DNA of 64,000 bases from positions 29,753,008 through 29,817,007 of the forward strand of contig NC_016133.3 in the NCBI RefSeq assembly GCF_000005505.3, in the 5' to 3' direction. Source of the stretch: Brachypodium distachyon (lineage: Eukaryota; Streptophyta; Magnoliopsida; Poales; Poaceae). The notes below the pieces were generated by a model, which saw only the letters and a list, made by a program, of their open reading frames with translations, had not been told where the DNA came from and made no database searches. Positions 45,601-57,912 of this stretch are shown piece by piece. Numbering within the stretch: the stretch's first letter is position 1; every line of letters starts with the position of its first letter. The position numbers were made by a program, and so were the translations under genes.

Positions 45601-47187
45601 ATTGGCCTCGTGCTCTAATAGTGACCGGTTGGTGATTTTTGCGCTCTAGATCTTCCCGATCATTGAATTGTGCGCTAGCTGGCAACAGAACCTAGCTTGT
45701 GTGGTACGAGTACTTGACACATACTGTACCTAACGAGACCGGGACAGCGGACGGGCACGCGATTGTCCAACCCTACAGAAAAGTGACAGGATGGATGCAA
45801 CATGCAACGGTCAGTCCCGATCGTACAGTGACCCCCGGTTTGATTGATCCATTTACTCGCTGCGGTACGTGTGTACTCCAGAAGACACGAGTGTTTGGAC
45901 CAAATGGATCGGGTTTAATCAAGCTCGGCCAGCATATGGATAGGGCTGGGCGCGCCAGTGAGATGTCACAATGCTTTGGTCCTTACAGATCAGATCATTA
46001 CTGACGCAAGGCGGCCGGCCGGTCGGTGTGTCCATCTGTCCCGTAATTAAGGGCCGTCGCGCCAGCTTCCGGAGTATATATGCATGCACAGCCCCAGCGC
46101 GCCAACCAAATTAAGATGAGCAACAGTGTTACAGTGGGGCAATTACGTACTTATGTACCTTTGGTTTTAATTCCCGGCCCTCAAAAAAGAAGAATGAAAG
46201 CAGTTACTATGCAAGTACCTTGGTGTAGAAGACGTTGAAGAGGAGGCTCTTGACGATGGCGAAGGCGATCTTGACGGGGATGAGCCAGCGCGCCCTGGTC
46301 CACCGCTGCAGCGCCGCCTCCCGCCGCTCCACCGGCATGTCGGCGAACCGCCGCACGGAGGAGTCGACGACGCACAGCCAGCCGCACAGCGCCAATGTGC
46401 CCAGCCTCGTGGTGAGGAGCCAGAGGGCCACGCTCACCAGCACCCCTGCCTCCCATACGCACCGGGTGAAGGCCAGCTCTGCCACCTGATCGATATGACA
46501 GACGATCAACTTGCGAGCAGACCTAGTTTTGCCGTTGTATCTGGTTTTTGCTAATTATCTGAGCAATTCGTATTATTAATAAAAGGTTAATGAAAAGGCA
46601 AATTTATTATTGCTAAAAGAGAGATAAAGATCGATGCCTACTTGTATCAGTATTCCTTAATCAGAGAAGTCATCTTTAAACTAGAAAGTCCTGTTTATAA
46701 AGTTGAGCAAAGAAAAAGTTAGTTGGCACGGTAGCTATCCCGAATAACTGTCATGTGCAAATCAGCATTTTCGTTCAGAACGCTGACGTAAACCTTGGGA
46801 CAGAAATAGCATTAGCTACTCCATAAGGAAACATAAAAGAAAGAAAAACAATGAGACCACGCTGACAGCCGCCAATCTCCCGGTACGTCCAAAACAGAGC
46901 AAGAAGCACACGGAGGCACGTAATTAGGAAGAGTTATATGGATGAGCTGGATGGCAGACCTCGTCGGGGACGGCTGAGTCGGCGCCGGAGGCGAGATAGA
47001 AGCGCTCGAGGTCCTTATTGCCGCCTTCCTCCGGCGGCAGCGGCAGCGAGGGGATGAGCGCGCCGCACATGGCCCGGAGCGCCTCCATCTGCGCCGGCCG
47101 CAGCCCGTGGGTGTACTCGTCCCGCCTCAGCACCCGCAGCAGCGGGTGCCCCGGCGCCGCCTTGCTTTCTTCCTCCGACGCCGCCAT
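42690..47187 (-). CDS. FAO: Long-chain fatty alcohol oxidase (GMC oxidoreductase)
   Basis: It oxidises long-chain alcohols to aldehydes with O2 (EC 1.1.3.20 family), membrane-bound, in omega-oxidation or wax/lipid turnover. Exon 1 is 46960-47187 (76 codons, [14 protein letters not shown]...PDE), exon 2 is 46219-46485 (89 codons; includes a hydrophobic, likely membrane segment [20 protein letters not shown]), and exon 3 is 42690-44468 (592 codons plus stop), total about 757 residues. All junctions are GT-AG and phase 0. Key motifs: the FAD-binding [18 protein letters not shown] (~250), [30 protein letters not shown], and the GMC C-terminus with catalytic His in [11 protein letters not shown] and Asn in [14 protein letters not shown]. 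Third-position GC is very high in exon 3, common in grasses. A decayed partial copy lies at 2630-3080. Confidence 0.93.
44469..46218 (-). other. Intron 2 of the fatty alcohol oxidase gene
   Basis: A 1.75-kb intron, long mainly because of a MITE at 45145-45455 and further non-coding DNA. I see no other gene in it. Confidence 0.75.
45145..45455. mobile_element. MITE in intron 2 of the fatty alcohol oxidase gene
   Basis: Ends CTTGTTTGGCATCCATCATTT and the inverse of AAATGATGGGTGCCAAACGAG pair with two mismatches, over about 311 bp. The interior is AT-rich and partly self-complementary (GAAATGAAATGAAATCC). Such elements are common in grass introns. The superfamily is unsettled since no duplication is clear. 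Confidence 0.7.
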
Positions 47188-47880
47188 TATATGTTACCGG
47201 CTGCGAGAGCGAAACAGCGGACGTACGCTTTCGGCCGGGTTCGGGGTTCCGTGTGTGGGTGACGACGTGCGCGTGCGCATATATTTGTAGCCACGGCTCT
47301 ATCTAATCGGCGCAGGGAGGCAGAGAGTTGATAGATGTCCATCTCGTTATTTAAGACCGGTCGTCACCGTTCACCAGTATGCTCACGTATGCCGTGCCAG
47401 CTATCCAACCAATAGTAACTGACGAGGTAGTAGCTAAATTTTATTCTCTTTCTCTATCGATTTTCTTCATGTGTTGCGAGCCTGAACAGAGGATGGCACG
47501 AGGCATCGAGCCAGGCGCTGTGGGTGGAGTCAGGCTTGACGCGTCTCGAGCAGTTGAGGTGAAGCCAGCGATGACACTGGCAAGATCCGACGGCAAGGCA
47601 GAATGTTGTTATTACTAGGGTGGTTCATCGACACAAGGGGTGCAGAGCCGCGGAGGGATACAGGAAATTAACCTGTCACACGAGTAGTTTTATATTTCAA
47701 CGTCCGCCCTATTTGATTTTGGCGGAGCTCCCCAATTAGCTTCTTATAATAAAGTCGAGGTTGTGCCTTCATGTCATTTGCACCCATCGTGCTGGCCACT
47801 AGATTTTCCTCTCCCTTCTTCTCTCTCCTAATTAATTTCCCTTCTCTCTCCTTTTTAGTTAATCTCTTTTGCTTTAAATC
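47188..47880 (-). promoter_or_regulatory. Upstream region of the fatty alcohol oxidase gene
   Basis: On the minus strand a TATA-like AAATATATG lies about 95 bp upstream of the ATG (47279-47287). Further upstream no coding signal is seen. Confidence 0.4.
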
Positions 47881-50475
47881 GTGGTTTTGGATACCGAAAC
47901 CAGACGTCCGTTTTTTTTAGGAAAAACAGTCGCCTGGTTTGATGGAAAAAACCAGGCGACTGGAAAAACTTGTCAAAGGAGACGCCTGCTAGTTTCTGGC
48001 AAAATCAGACAAATAAAAGAATCAAAGACAAACAGAAAAACAATGTTCTGATCGACACATTACCAGTTTTTGCTCTGTGGGTAAATTCACACTATGACTG
48101 GTCAGTGACAAAATTCAGACAATGAAACCCACAGAAAAAGCTTCAATTGCGTTACGTATGACAGTCGATTGCACATGGTGAAATACGTGCAATTGAGAAA
48201 GTACCACACCAACAAACATCAGGCTAGTTGAGTCTCAAACTCCAAGTAATGAACTCAAAATGCCTCTGATAAACAGAATTTAAAATTTTAAGATTAGACA
48301 CTAGGACAAATTGGGGCAAATTGAGCCAAAAAGACCAAATAAAGCCTTCCCATCCGACAAGCAGCAAGCAAGCAAGTAAAGTTGCAATTCAAGTAGGGGA
48401 CATGTACAAATGCGTATGATTATATGTCAGATTGCGCAAAATGAAACCACATCCAATGGACCATGTTGTGACCAAAAAAATGTTTAGAAAAACCTTATAA
48501 AAAGCATACATAGCAGGGCAAGAAGAAGTGTACCTGTTCATTGGTGATTCAAGTGAGCCTCTACGTTCCCTTGCCAAAAAATTTAGACAGCATGACAAGA
48601 TCCATCTAACCATGCAGTTGCTTGCCTCTCCGCATGCCAGATAAAACTGACAATAGGCTAGCTGAGAGACAAAATCCATGGAATGAACTCAAAATGCCCT
48701 GATCTTCAAAATTTGCAATTTTAACCTAGGACAATTTCAGACAAAAAAAACCCAAAAAGGCTTCGTTCCTCTGTAAAACAAAGAATGAGAAAAAAAAAGG
48801 GATGCCAAAGTACAGTTTTGCAATTCCAGTCGAAAGTAAATGCAATTTCAATTCATGTGACATCCGGTGTGCATAGTGGACTAAGAAGTGCAATTGAGAT
48901 AAAAGATCAGAAAAGGGCAAGCATTGTGATAATTAAAAAAAGGTGATGCAATTTAAGGAGGAGGCAGCTGCAAATTGCATGAGGCTACATACTAGATTGC
49001 GCAAAATAAAGTACATGCAAATTAACCATGTTGTGACTAGTAAAATCAGAGTCAAAAAATTTAGGGACAAAATGCAGTGATGCAATTCAATAAGGAGACA
49101 GATGTAAAATCAAATTGCAATTCATAAAAAGAAACCCGGTTGCGAGAGTAATCTACATTGAAATTGAGACTGGCGCCATTGGTCATGTGGATGGACAAAA
49201 ACCAATATCGACATTGCGAGAAGGGTTGAGAGAAATAATTACCTGTTCATTGTTGATTCGAAGAAAACTCTTCCTTCCCTCGCAAAACTGTCCATAAAAT
49301 GATAAGTACCTGCAAAAAATGATTTAAGGAAACGAACAGGGGTGCAATAACAGTGTTGAGCGACTGCAATTACGCATTATAAGAACCACGATCACACAAT
49401 CATAAAAATACTATTGCATTCATATAGAACAAACATTCTAACACAAAACCGTTGGGGAGTTTTAGTTTCAAAAGCACAAGATTTCGACCAAGTGAAGGTG
49501 TTGTGTGACAATATTCTGAGAGCATCTTAACACAAACAACAAGTAGGAACATTTCCAATACATGGCAAAATTAAAAAAAAGTGCAAATGAACTACAAACA
49601 CATGGTAGTTGCACTAGCACTAAACTTGAATTGCAAAAAAGAATATAGTGCAACAGGCATGTCCATGAACATGATTGTGATTACAACAATAGGTGGACTC
49701 AAAAATATGATAAAGTGAGTTAACTAGTGAATATTACATATTTAAATCATTGTAATTGCACTAATAAAAGCTTGTGATTGCATAAGGTCTCCCATTGGAA
49801 TTCACAGGTGCAGGCATGGTTGTAATTACAACACATCGCTAGAGCCAAAATTAAGAAGGAATTTAAGGGAGTAATTCCAGTATAAAAATAACAACCACAA
49901 AACACAGTGGCAAAAGTGGATAGTAACTTGCCCCATTAAACAAGTTGCAGGAAAAATGCTGAACAAGCCACTGCTTGTTTATGTGAAAAGGTTTTGTCGT
50001 TTGTAAAAGGCTATAGCACAAAGGCAAACGAAAAAGAAAAAAGTTGTTGGTGTTGAGTACATGTTTTTTGCTCATTCAAAGGACTCTCTTTGGTGTCCAG
50101 ATGTCATAAGTGGATTGATTCTAATCACTAGACATGTGTCGCCTGCAAAAAAAAGGACAAAAAGATGGTACTAAACGTAGCAGGGGACATTAGAAAATCA
50201 ACATTTGAGAAAGTAAAAGGCCCCACCCGAAAGGCCGAAACCCACCAACCTACCATCAGCCTTTGAATCCATAAAAATGAAAACATTGATGGTGATTAGA
50301 CATAAACCATTACAAGATCATGAGCGTACCGTTTCATTCATAGAAGCATATATTCTTAGAACATGCATTCTAACACACACCATTGTAGTGTTATAGAATC
50401 ACAGGCAAAACACACACATAACAACATAGAGAACACATGATTTCATCCGTGTGAAGCTACTGCATAACAAGATGC

Positions 50476-51494
50476 TCAGAGCTTCTTAACACAAGCAACT
50501 AGGTGGGATATTTCCTTGAAGGTAAGCAAAGAAATGTGATTCTTCTCTTCATACCAGCTTTGGCCACAAAATCCCTTTGACATTGTTGAGCGAACTGTTG
50601 ACAGGCGTCTGTCAGAATCAATACGAAACTTCAGTTTAGTTCCGACCTCCAGCTCATCAGTCTAAATAAGAATGTCGCCTTTGTTAGCCGTCCTAAGCAC
50701 ATTTGTTATTGGTTCTGGAAATTTCAGAGAGAATAAAGAAACCAATTGCTAATGCTAATTGTCTAAATACGCCCAGTCTGAAAAAAGCTTTAGAAACATC
50801 CAACAACAACACTGACAGGTGAGAGGCGCCGTCAGACAACTAGAGAGGAGCATAGTAAGGGTGCACATAAACAATCGAAATAAACAAAAAAGGTTGAATT
50901 TAACAAGCAGCGAGATAATTATCATGCCTTCCTTCATGTTAGTCTTGCTTAATCCATGGACAAGAAATGCAGCTGCTCCAGGACCAACCTCCACAATATG
51001 ATCCTTCATATTAGTTGTTTCCTCGTCAGAAAGACATATACCCTTTGTGTAGTCAACATCTGCTAGGTTATACTCAACATTTGAGTTGAAAACATCATAG
51101 GGGACTGCTGGGCAGTATTGACAAAAAATAAAGACAAAAAATTAGACACCAAAGCATATGGTTTAATAATTGAGAAAAAGTAAAGTATCATATGTACAAG
51201 AGAGAACAAAGTAGAACCCACCAGTGTTGTCGACACGCATCTTGCGCTTAGAACTCTTGTCAAAGCATTGAAAATGAAATATGTGGTTATACTCCTTTGG
51301 AAATGTAAATATAAGATTACGCCCAAAGTATGAGCATAATCAACAACAAACTCTTGCCAATTTGCTCCATGCAAGACAGTTATTGTCCCATGAGCATCAA
51401 CCTCTAAAGTGTACAGATAGTAGTCGGCATTTTCAATAGTAACCGTGTTGGACGACAACTTGTTAAACTGCTCAAGGATGTAGCAAGGAACAGT
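50476..51494 (-). pseudogene. B3-like DNA-binding domain gene, broken
   Basis: Exon 51222-51494 reads VPCYILEQFNKLSSNTVTIE then VLHGANWQEFVVDYAHTLG, which has the W-x-x-F spacing and strand pattern of plant B3 (REM-type) domains. A missing base after ILYLHF shifts the frame of the rest of the domain. Exon about 50930-51097 reads GPGAAAFLVHGLSKTNMKEG. A last exon reads TKLKFRIDSDRRLSTV and GFCGQSWYEEKNHISL, is preceded by an in-frame TAG near 50660, and ends at 50476. Splice sites are plausible. The B3 assignment is by pattern only. Confidence 0.45.
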
Positions 51495-51520
51495 CTGCAA
51501 CAGAAAAGAGATTAAAACCA

Positions 51521-52090
51521 CTACAGCAAAGGGCGCATGGCTGGCTACAGACACACAAAAATCCGGCGAGAACAGAAAAAACGAGGACTCACCTCAACAC
51601 AGTTCAAAACACATCCACGAGCAAGGATGAAGACTCCCGTTCCTGTCTTCTCCTAACAAAATCAAATCAGCCCAAAAAATCAGCACATAAACCCCCTGAT
51701 AATGCAAGGAGGCCCCTGAACTACATATAGTGTGATTGCTCTTCGTTTAGTTAAGATTGCAATTATAGAACACTGCAAAAATAGATACTGGGAAATGCAA
51801 ATTGCTGAACCCCTAGAACAAGGTACACCCACCTAAAACTCACCTCTAACTACAAGCTAAAATTAGACTGGACAACCAATGGGGAACGCAATGGGCAGAA
51901 TATACAGACCATACCAAATCACTAAATCTCACTAAAACAAAGGGCGCATGGCTGGATCCGAACACACAAAAATCCGGCAAGGATATAGTGGGGTAACTCA
52001 CCTCTGCTCAACCACGAGCAAGGATGGGCGCTTCCGTTCCAGTCTTCTCCTGACAAAATCAAATCAGCCCCAAATCAGCAGATAAACCCA
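51521..52090. repeat. Degenerate direct duplication upstream of the B3-like gene
   Basis: AAGGGCGCATGGCTGG, ACACAAAAATCCGGC, ACGAGCAAGGATG and CAAAATCAAATCAGCCC occur in the same order at 51527-51680 and 51940-52075. The unit is about 150 bp and repeats after about 413 bp. This probably duplicates a leader exon. Confidence 0.65.
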
Positions 52091-52949
52091 CTGCAGACAC
52101 GAAGCACAGCTACGGGTGGGAACAATATCAACCATGAAGCAAAGCAAAATCTCAAGCGCCGACGAGCAAAAAACACCAGCAACCTGCCGGCGAGCCACCT
52201 CAGAGAAACCTCTACCCCCTTACTGCCTTCGCATCCAGTCCACGGCAACCACACAAAAAAATTGGATCCCCGCGAAACCAAGCAGCAAAAGCAAATGGCG
52301 CAAGAGAGAAACCAAAAACTCACCGAGGTGGCAGACCAATCGTGGCCTCCGACGAGACCAGACCAACGCTCCTTCAACTGTGTGTGGCCGCACACGAAAA
52401 AAGCACGGTGAGGGTGAACAAAGAGAGGCGCGCGAGCTCAGTTAGAGAGGGAGACAGACGATGGGTGAGCTCATCGGACAGGGCGGCGCTCGCCAAAATT
52501 TTCCGCCAGCGACGAGGGGAGCTCAGAATCGCCTCTTCCCCCCATCCTCACTCCCCAACCTTCCTCTCTCTCTCTCTTGAGAGTTCCACGAGCAAGAAGA
52601 CAAGGATGGCGCGGATTTAAAAAAAGTGAAATGGGTAGGCAAAAAGCGGTCGGTCAGAGGGAAAAGGCCAGAAAATCAGAAAGGAACACAAAGCTGCGAC
52701 GCGAATCTCACAGATGGATCGAGCGGTCACAGCGTCGCCCGGTTTGAAAGAAAAAACCAGGCGCCTGGTGTATAGCAAAACGGTTAAATTAAACAACCTG
52801 ACAACTTTTTCTCTTCTCTGTCTCTCTCTCGCTTTTTGTCGGGAACACAGAATTTTTCTTTTTGCAAGTATATGAGTTGTACCTTATAAGTACATTATGG
52901 TACATGACATGTACTTTATCAGATTTTAAGTACCTCGTTTATATGAACT

Positions 52950-53310
52950 TATGAGACGAGTACATTGTATGGTACATCTCACATCTATCACGAAAAAAAT
53001 CATAGTATGAGCATCTGTGAGAATTTGGTACCTCTTATCGGACGAGTACATCACATCGTACGTCACATGTACCTTAACCAAAAAATAAGTACATAGATCA
53101 AATAAATTCAAAATCACCAAGAAACAAGTACATAGATCATTATGAGACGAGTACATCCTATCCTACATCATATATACCTTAACCAAAAAACAAGTACATA
53201 GATCAAATAAAATCTAAATCACCAAGAAACAAAACACAAGTACATAGATCAAAATCACCAAAAAACAATTACATAGATCACCAAGAAACAAGTACATCAA
53301 GGTACATCAA
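52950..53310. repeat. Degenerate tandem repeat (GACGAGTACAT units)
   Basis: GACGAGTACAT recurs at 52955, 53041 and 53146, and ACAAGTACATAGATCA many times between 53080 and 53290. The longest period is about 105 bp, with shorter sub-repeats. A (CT)n tract lies at 53407-53431. Confidence 0.65.
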
Positions 53311-53686
53311 GTTGCAAATCAAAAGAAATCAAAGTACGTCAATATTCAATTCATTGGTCGCCTACATGAACTTGCAAAAACAAGAAAAAACCAACATGAA
53401 CTCTCCAGAAGCTCTCTCTCTCTCTCTCTCTCGCTTTCTCTCCATCCTCTCTGCTCTTCTTCTTCCCCACCGAAGTAGCCCCTCCTGCCCAACTCTGGCG
53501 AGCTTACCTCGCAGCTCCTACGCTATGTGAAGCACCGCAAGTCCCCTGCATGGACGCGACCGCCCCGGAGGAGCACATCGTGGCAGGAACTCCCCACCAT
53601 GAGATCCTCAAGCGATGGGCCCCTTCAGCTGCTCCTCCTCCGCCTTCGCGTCGGAGTCTGCCGCTGGGGAGAGCAACCGTGGCATT

Positions 53687-53880
53687 AAGGCCTGTTTGTT
53701 TGGGCTTTAGCTTCAGCTTTTGGTGCTTTTAGCAATCTCAAAAGCACTTCTTCCATTTACACATGAAGCTAGAAGCATATCCGGAGGTGCTTCTCAGCTT
53801 CATGCGTAGACGGGAGAAGTGCTTTTGAGATTGCTACAAGCATCAAAAGCTGAAACTGAAGCCCAAACAAACAGGACCTT
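53687..53880. mobile_element. MITE, nearly perfect inverted repeat
   Basis: AAGGCCTGTTTGTTTGGGCT at the left mirrors AGCCCAAACAAACAGGACCTT, reversed, at the right. Arms of about 65-70 bp pair with few mismatches (AGCAATCTCAAAAGCACTTCT in both). The total is about 194 bp. Confidence 0.8.
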
Positions 53881-54107
53881 TACCGGCGAGGGAAGAGGAA
53901 TGATTTTGATTTGGATTTGGCTTTGTCTGTGCCTGTGGAGAGAGAAGGGAGAGAGAAGCGGAATGCTATGCGTTGGATTGGAAGCTTTTGCCGGGGGGGG
54001 AGGGTTCCATCATCTAATAATCATAAGTCAGAGGATTAGGAAAATGAAAGGACACGTGGTGGTCAACTGTGATGGGGGTATATGCCGTGGGTGGCACCCA
54101 GAAGTTT

Positions 54108-55290
54108 TGCCATGCCATCCGTCTGTTTGTCCATTGTCCGGACAATTTGGCAAGTGTCCATTTAGCACATCACCCAATGGACACAAGCTAAATGTCCTCC
54201 TTACAAATTGTCCACATATATTATCAAACAACTGTGTATTCAACAATACCAATGCAAGAATAAAGTTTAAATGACATTGTCCAAAAATCTTAAATGACAA
54301 AACTCAAATCCATCATACACTCCTCTTGATACTCCTAGAGATACAAACCCAAACATTTCATGTATGTGATGAACTAAACCTTCCCTAACAGCAATATATA
54401 CTGAACAAACATTTGCTAACTCAAAACAACAACAAACAACCACAGACCATATGATAGAAAAGAGGAAAAAGAATACATGTGTCTGTTCGGAATAATCTTT
54501 GTGCCGTTGCATCTATTGGCTGCTCGCCTCGGTCGGCGCACCGTGGGAAGAAGGCGTGGGGAGCCTTTCTTCCATGGCGAGGCATCGGCAGTGCGGCAAG
54601 GAGATGGCGGCGGGGCGACGGTAGGCGGCGAGGCAACTGCAGGCAGCGGCGAGGTGGAGGGACGCGCGGGAGCAGAGGAGGCAATGCGCGGGAGCTGGCT
54701 ATGGTTGGCGCGCGTGGAGAGCTGCCGGTTCTTTCCAATCAAAAAAAAAGAGAGCCAAAATCTTTTGCTTTTTTTCATGACCAAATTAATGACGTGGTGT
54801 TGTCCGCGGACAGTGTCCGGATTGCTAAAGCCAAGCCAAATTTGGCTTGGGTTTGGCATGTCTGCGGACAAACGGACGTATGGCATGTGTTTGGTTAGTC
54901 CCATTGGGTTGCAATTTATTGTCCAAAGACAAAAACGGACGGATGGCAAGTGTTTGGCTACTGCCCTTAGAGATGCCACAAAAAAAACCAACACAATGGG
55001 GCTTGTCAAATCAATGCTATATGTCCATTTGTCTGTGGACATGCTATACTCAATCCAAATTTGGCATTGGTTTGACAAGTCTGGACATTGTCTGCAGACA
55101 AGTCACGGAAGCATATTGGCACAAAAATAAAAATAAAAGCTTTTGGCATGTGTGTGGACATATATCAAATGGATGCATGACATCTCCATTTGACATGTAT
55201 CAGTTGGATGAAGTGGTAGTTGTCGACATGCCATGTTGTCGGGACAGTGGACAAATGGACGGATGGCATGTTCATTTGGCTATTCATCCT
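54108..55290. mobile_element. Probable non-autonomous DNA transposon with inverted ends
   Basis: The left end ATGCCATCCGTCTGTTTGTC mirrors the right end GACAAATGGACGGATGGCAT. Further GGAC(A/G)GATGGC and TGTCCATTTG motifs recur inside in both orientations (54840-55110). A GC-rich block lies at 54490-54740. No recognisable protein. Confidence 0.5.
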
Positions 55291-55477
55291 TGGAGATACG
55301 AAAATTCTATTTTACCGGGCCCGTGACCCACCGGAGTTAAATCCACCGTTCATCTTCTCGTCTCAGATTCGTGCTTCTGCTTTTAGGTTCCGTGGATTTC
55401 TGTTGGGAATAGCTTTCAGACGTGGTTCCAAGCTGTGTCAGGTAGGCACGTGCAGGGATTTCTTTTCGCCGGCCATG

Positions 55478-56685
55478 GTCCCAGGTGAGAAGCGGACTTG
55501 CTGGTTTGGAAAGGTAAGGACTACTCCTACTTCTTATTACACTAATCCATTTTGTACAAATTATTTGATGGTCCAAACGAACTCAGATTTTGATGAAAAT
55601 ATGAGAATTTGTTTAAGATGGTGTTTCCCACCTATAGAAAAGTTTCAAAAAATTTGGAGCAAGTTTGAAAGTCGGGAAATCACTGGAATTCAAATTTGTT
55701 TTAAATTAAAAGGGGTGGTAAACTAATTCTGATTGACGTGAAACTTTGTATGGGCACATCTCACACACATGTGAGCTGGTACAAAAAGTTTCAGACCAAA
55801 ACAACAAAGTATAAAGTGATGCGCTTTATAGAGGTTTGAAATAGAATTTAATGATTGGTCGCGGAATTTGACGAACAACTGAAACATTGGTGTCTCAATG
55901 AAACTGTCATTGAATATGACTGAAGTTGTGCAAAAAAGTGTCATTGAGACATCAATGTTTCAATCAGCAGTCCTTGCGAGACCAACGTTTAATGATGGTT
56001 TCATTGAGACACCAATGTTTCAATCAACAATCCTTGCGACACGAATATCCAATGAAAGCTTCATTGACACACCAATGTTTCAATCGGCAATCCTTGCGAC
56101 ACTAGTGTTTCAATAAAGTTTCATTTCGAACTTGTTCAATTTTTTTGAAACTTCTTGAGTTTCAATCGGCAAAAGTTGAACTTATTCCAGTATGGTTGAA
56201 ATTATATAAGAACGATTCACTGAGACATCAATGTTTCAATCAGCAATCCTGAAGGCACGAATGTTTCAATCGTCAAATGCCGCGACCAATCGACCTATTT
56301 TCAAACCTCTGTAAAAAACATCATTTTCAACTTTGTCGCTCTGACCCGACATTTTTTCTACCAGCTCGCATATATGTAAGATGAGCACATACAAAATTTC
56401 ACGTCAATCGGAATTAGTTTACTACCCATTTTAATTTAAACCACATTTGAATCCCAGTGATTTCCGGAATTTTGAACTAGCTCGAAATTTTTGAAACTTT
56501 TTATGTAGGTGGGAAACACCATCTTAAACAAACCCTCAAATTTTCATCAAATTCTGAGTTTGTTTGGACTATCAAATAATTTATACAATTACCTTTCTTT
56601 CCCCAACCAGGAACCACCCACGTGCGTCCCACCTAGGTCCCGCGTCCTGCCAAACCACGTGAGCCACTTTTTTGTCTTCGCAGAA
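55478..56685. mobile_element. Element with ~370-bp inverted arms and an internal tandem array
   Basis: Left arm 55478-55845 and right arm 56288-56685 are inverse complements at moderate identity. Shared pieces include TTTAAGATGGTGTTTCCCACC, ATTATTTGAT and GTAAACTAATTC. The middle (55890-56280) repeats GACACCAATGTTTCAATC and CAATCCTTGCGAC at least four times. No recognised protein. The long arms could be MULE-type TIRs. Confidence 0.6.
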
Positions 56686-57117
56686 CCCGTGTGAAGCTAG
56701 CGTGAATCTTGATGAAACTTTATGTTAGATTTAACGGTAGATCCTGAGTCCGATAAAAAAACGCTTTACTTGGAGATACCCTTACCCCTCACTCTCCTCG
56801 AGCACAATGAGGGGGCGGACAAAGTCAAAGGCGGTGGCGGGCACGAACTTGGTCGCATGGGACCTAGGCACCACAGGGCACATCAGCTGGTAAAGGACAT
56901 CGCACAGAAAGGTTGGTGGATGACGCTGGTCATGGCCGCGAACCATGATGCAGTTTATTGGCCACTTGCACGAGGTAGGGTGAGTTCTACAGGTAGGGTG
57001 AGTTCTGTAGAAACATGGGATTGAATAACCAAATTATAACCCACGATATTCCATAGTTTATTGATTTGACTCTATGAGATATAGATATTGCAAAAATGGA
57101 AGATAAACTTGACCCTA

Positions 57118-57118
<1 letters not shown>

Positions 57119-57171
<53 letters not shown>
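57119..57171. repeat. (TA)n microsatellite
   Basis: About 26 uninterrupted TA units. Confidence 0.95.
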
Positions 57172-57173
<2 letters not shown>

Positions 57174-57912
57174 CAAATATGAGATAAACTTGGAGTAAAA
57201 GACAAGTAAGGTTATGTTTAAATCTACTCTATCTTATGTCCTTATCTCTAGTTTAAACGTATTGTACTTGTAACAAGTTCCAAATCCAACATAATAATAA
57301 TGCCTATAAGGTAGTTGATTGATTCTTTTAAGAAAAACAGTACAAACGCAGACGCTTACAACTAGTGCGTACACTCACCCCTATGAACGCTACCCTTGTG
57401 AGCACTTCCAAAAGACTGAGCCGGCAGATCCTGAGAGATTTACGAAGTCACCGCATGCGTCTCGCTGTTGACGGGTATGTCACCTACCACTGAAAAAATA
57501 GCGCCGGTTAAATCCTGTAATAATCTAGAAAAATGTGACACCCTTGTCATGTCTAGGACTTGAAACTGTATGGCCTGGTTCAACCAAAAGGAACCAAGTC
57601 ACCTGAGTTAGGATCAGTTCATTGATTGATTTTAATTTAGACTATTTGGGTTGACCCATGTCTGTGATTTCAATGCATGTTTTGGTAAGAGGAGAATAAG
57701 GGTTAAGATTAAGGATTGCATTACAAAAGTACGTACGACTCCAAAATAGTTTGAGCATCTCAAGTTCATTGCTCACCAAAAGGTTAAAAGAGGTGCAAAG
57801 TTATGGCCGGAAATACAAGGAGACGAGCTAAAGATATTTATATGGTCCATGGGCTACCGGGCTAGACCAAGCCACATGTACAGAATAGTACAACGGTCTG
57901 AGACTTAATTAG
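57172..57912. other. Intergenic DNA with a dispersed grass repeat
   Basis: No gene. The segment at about 57340-57500 (ACACTCACCCCTATGAACGC, AGACTGAGCCGGCA, GATTTACGAAGTCACC) looks like a common dispersed grass repeat known to me from many loci. I do not assign its class. Confidence 0.4.

Larger units (their letters stand above)
47927..52768. mobile_element. Unclassified repeat-bounded block with a B3-like gene
   Basis: Both ends carry the same palindrome: CAGTCGCCTGGTTT / AAACCAGGCGACTG at 47927-47962 (perfect 14-bp stem), and CGCCCGGTTT / AAACCAGGCG at 52737-52763 (one mismatch). Between them lie repeated modules. About 48230-48400 resembles 48660-48780 (AATGAACTCAAAATGCC), 49430-49560 resembles 50350-50510 (CATTCTAACACA, CTTAACACAA), and 51530-51660 resembles 51940-52070. 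The modular decay and mirrored ends suggest a transposable element, but I cannot assign a class. Confidence 0.4.

Noticed and set aside
47927..52768. Helitron as explanation for the palindromes near both ends
   Set aside because: A Helitron has a hairpin at one end only, followed by CTRR; here both ends have a palindrome and no CTRR ending or TC start was found.
54416..55130. 220-residue minus and 217-residue plus frames
   Set aside because: They overlap each other, run through inverted-repeat DNA and have no domain.
56987..57205. Open frame with a run of Ile-Tyr codons
   Set aside because: It is the (TA)n microsatellite.
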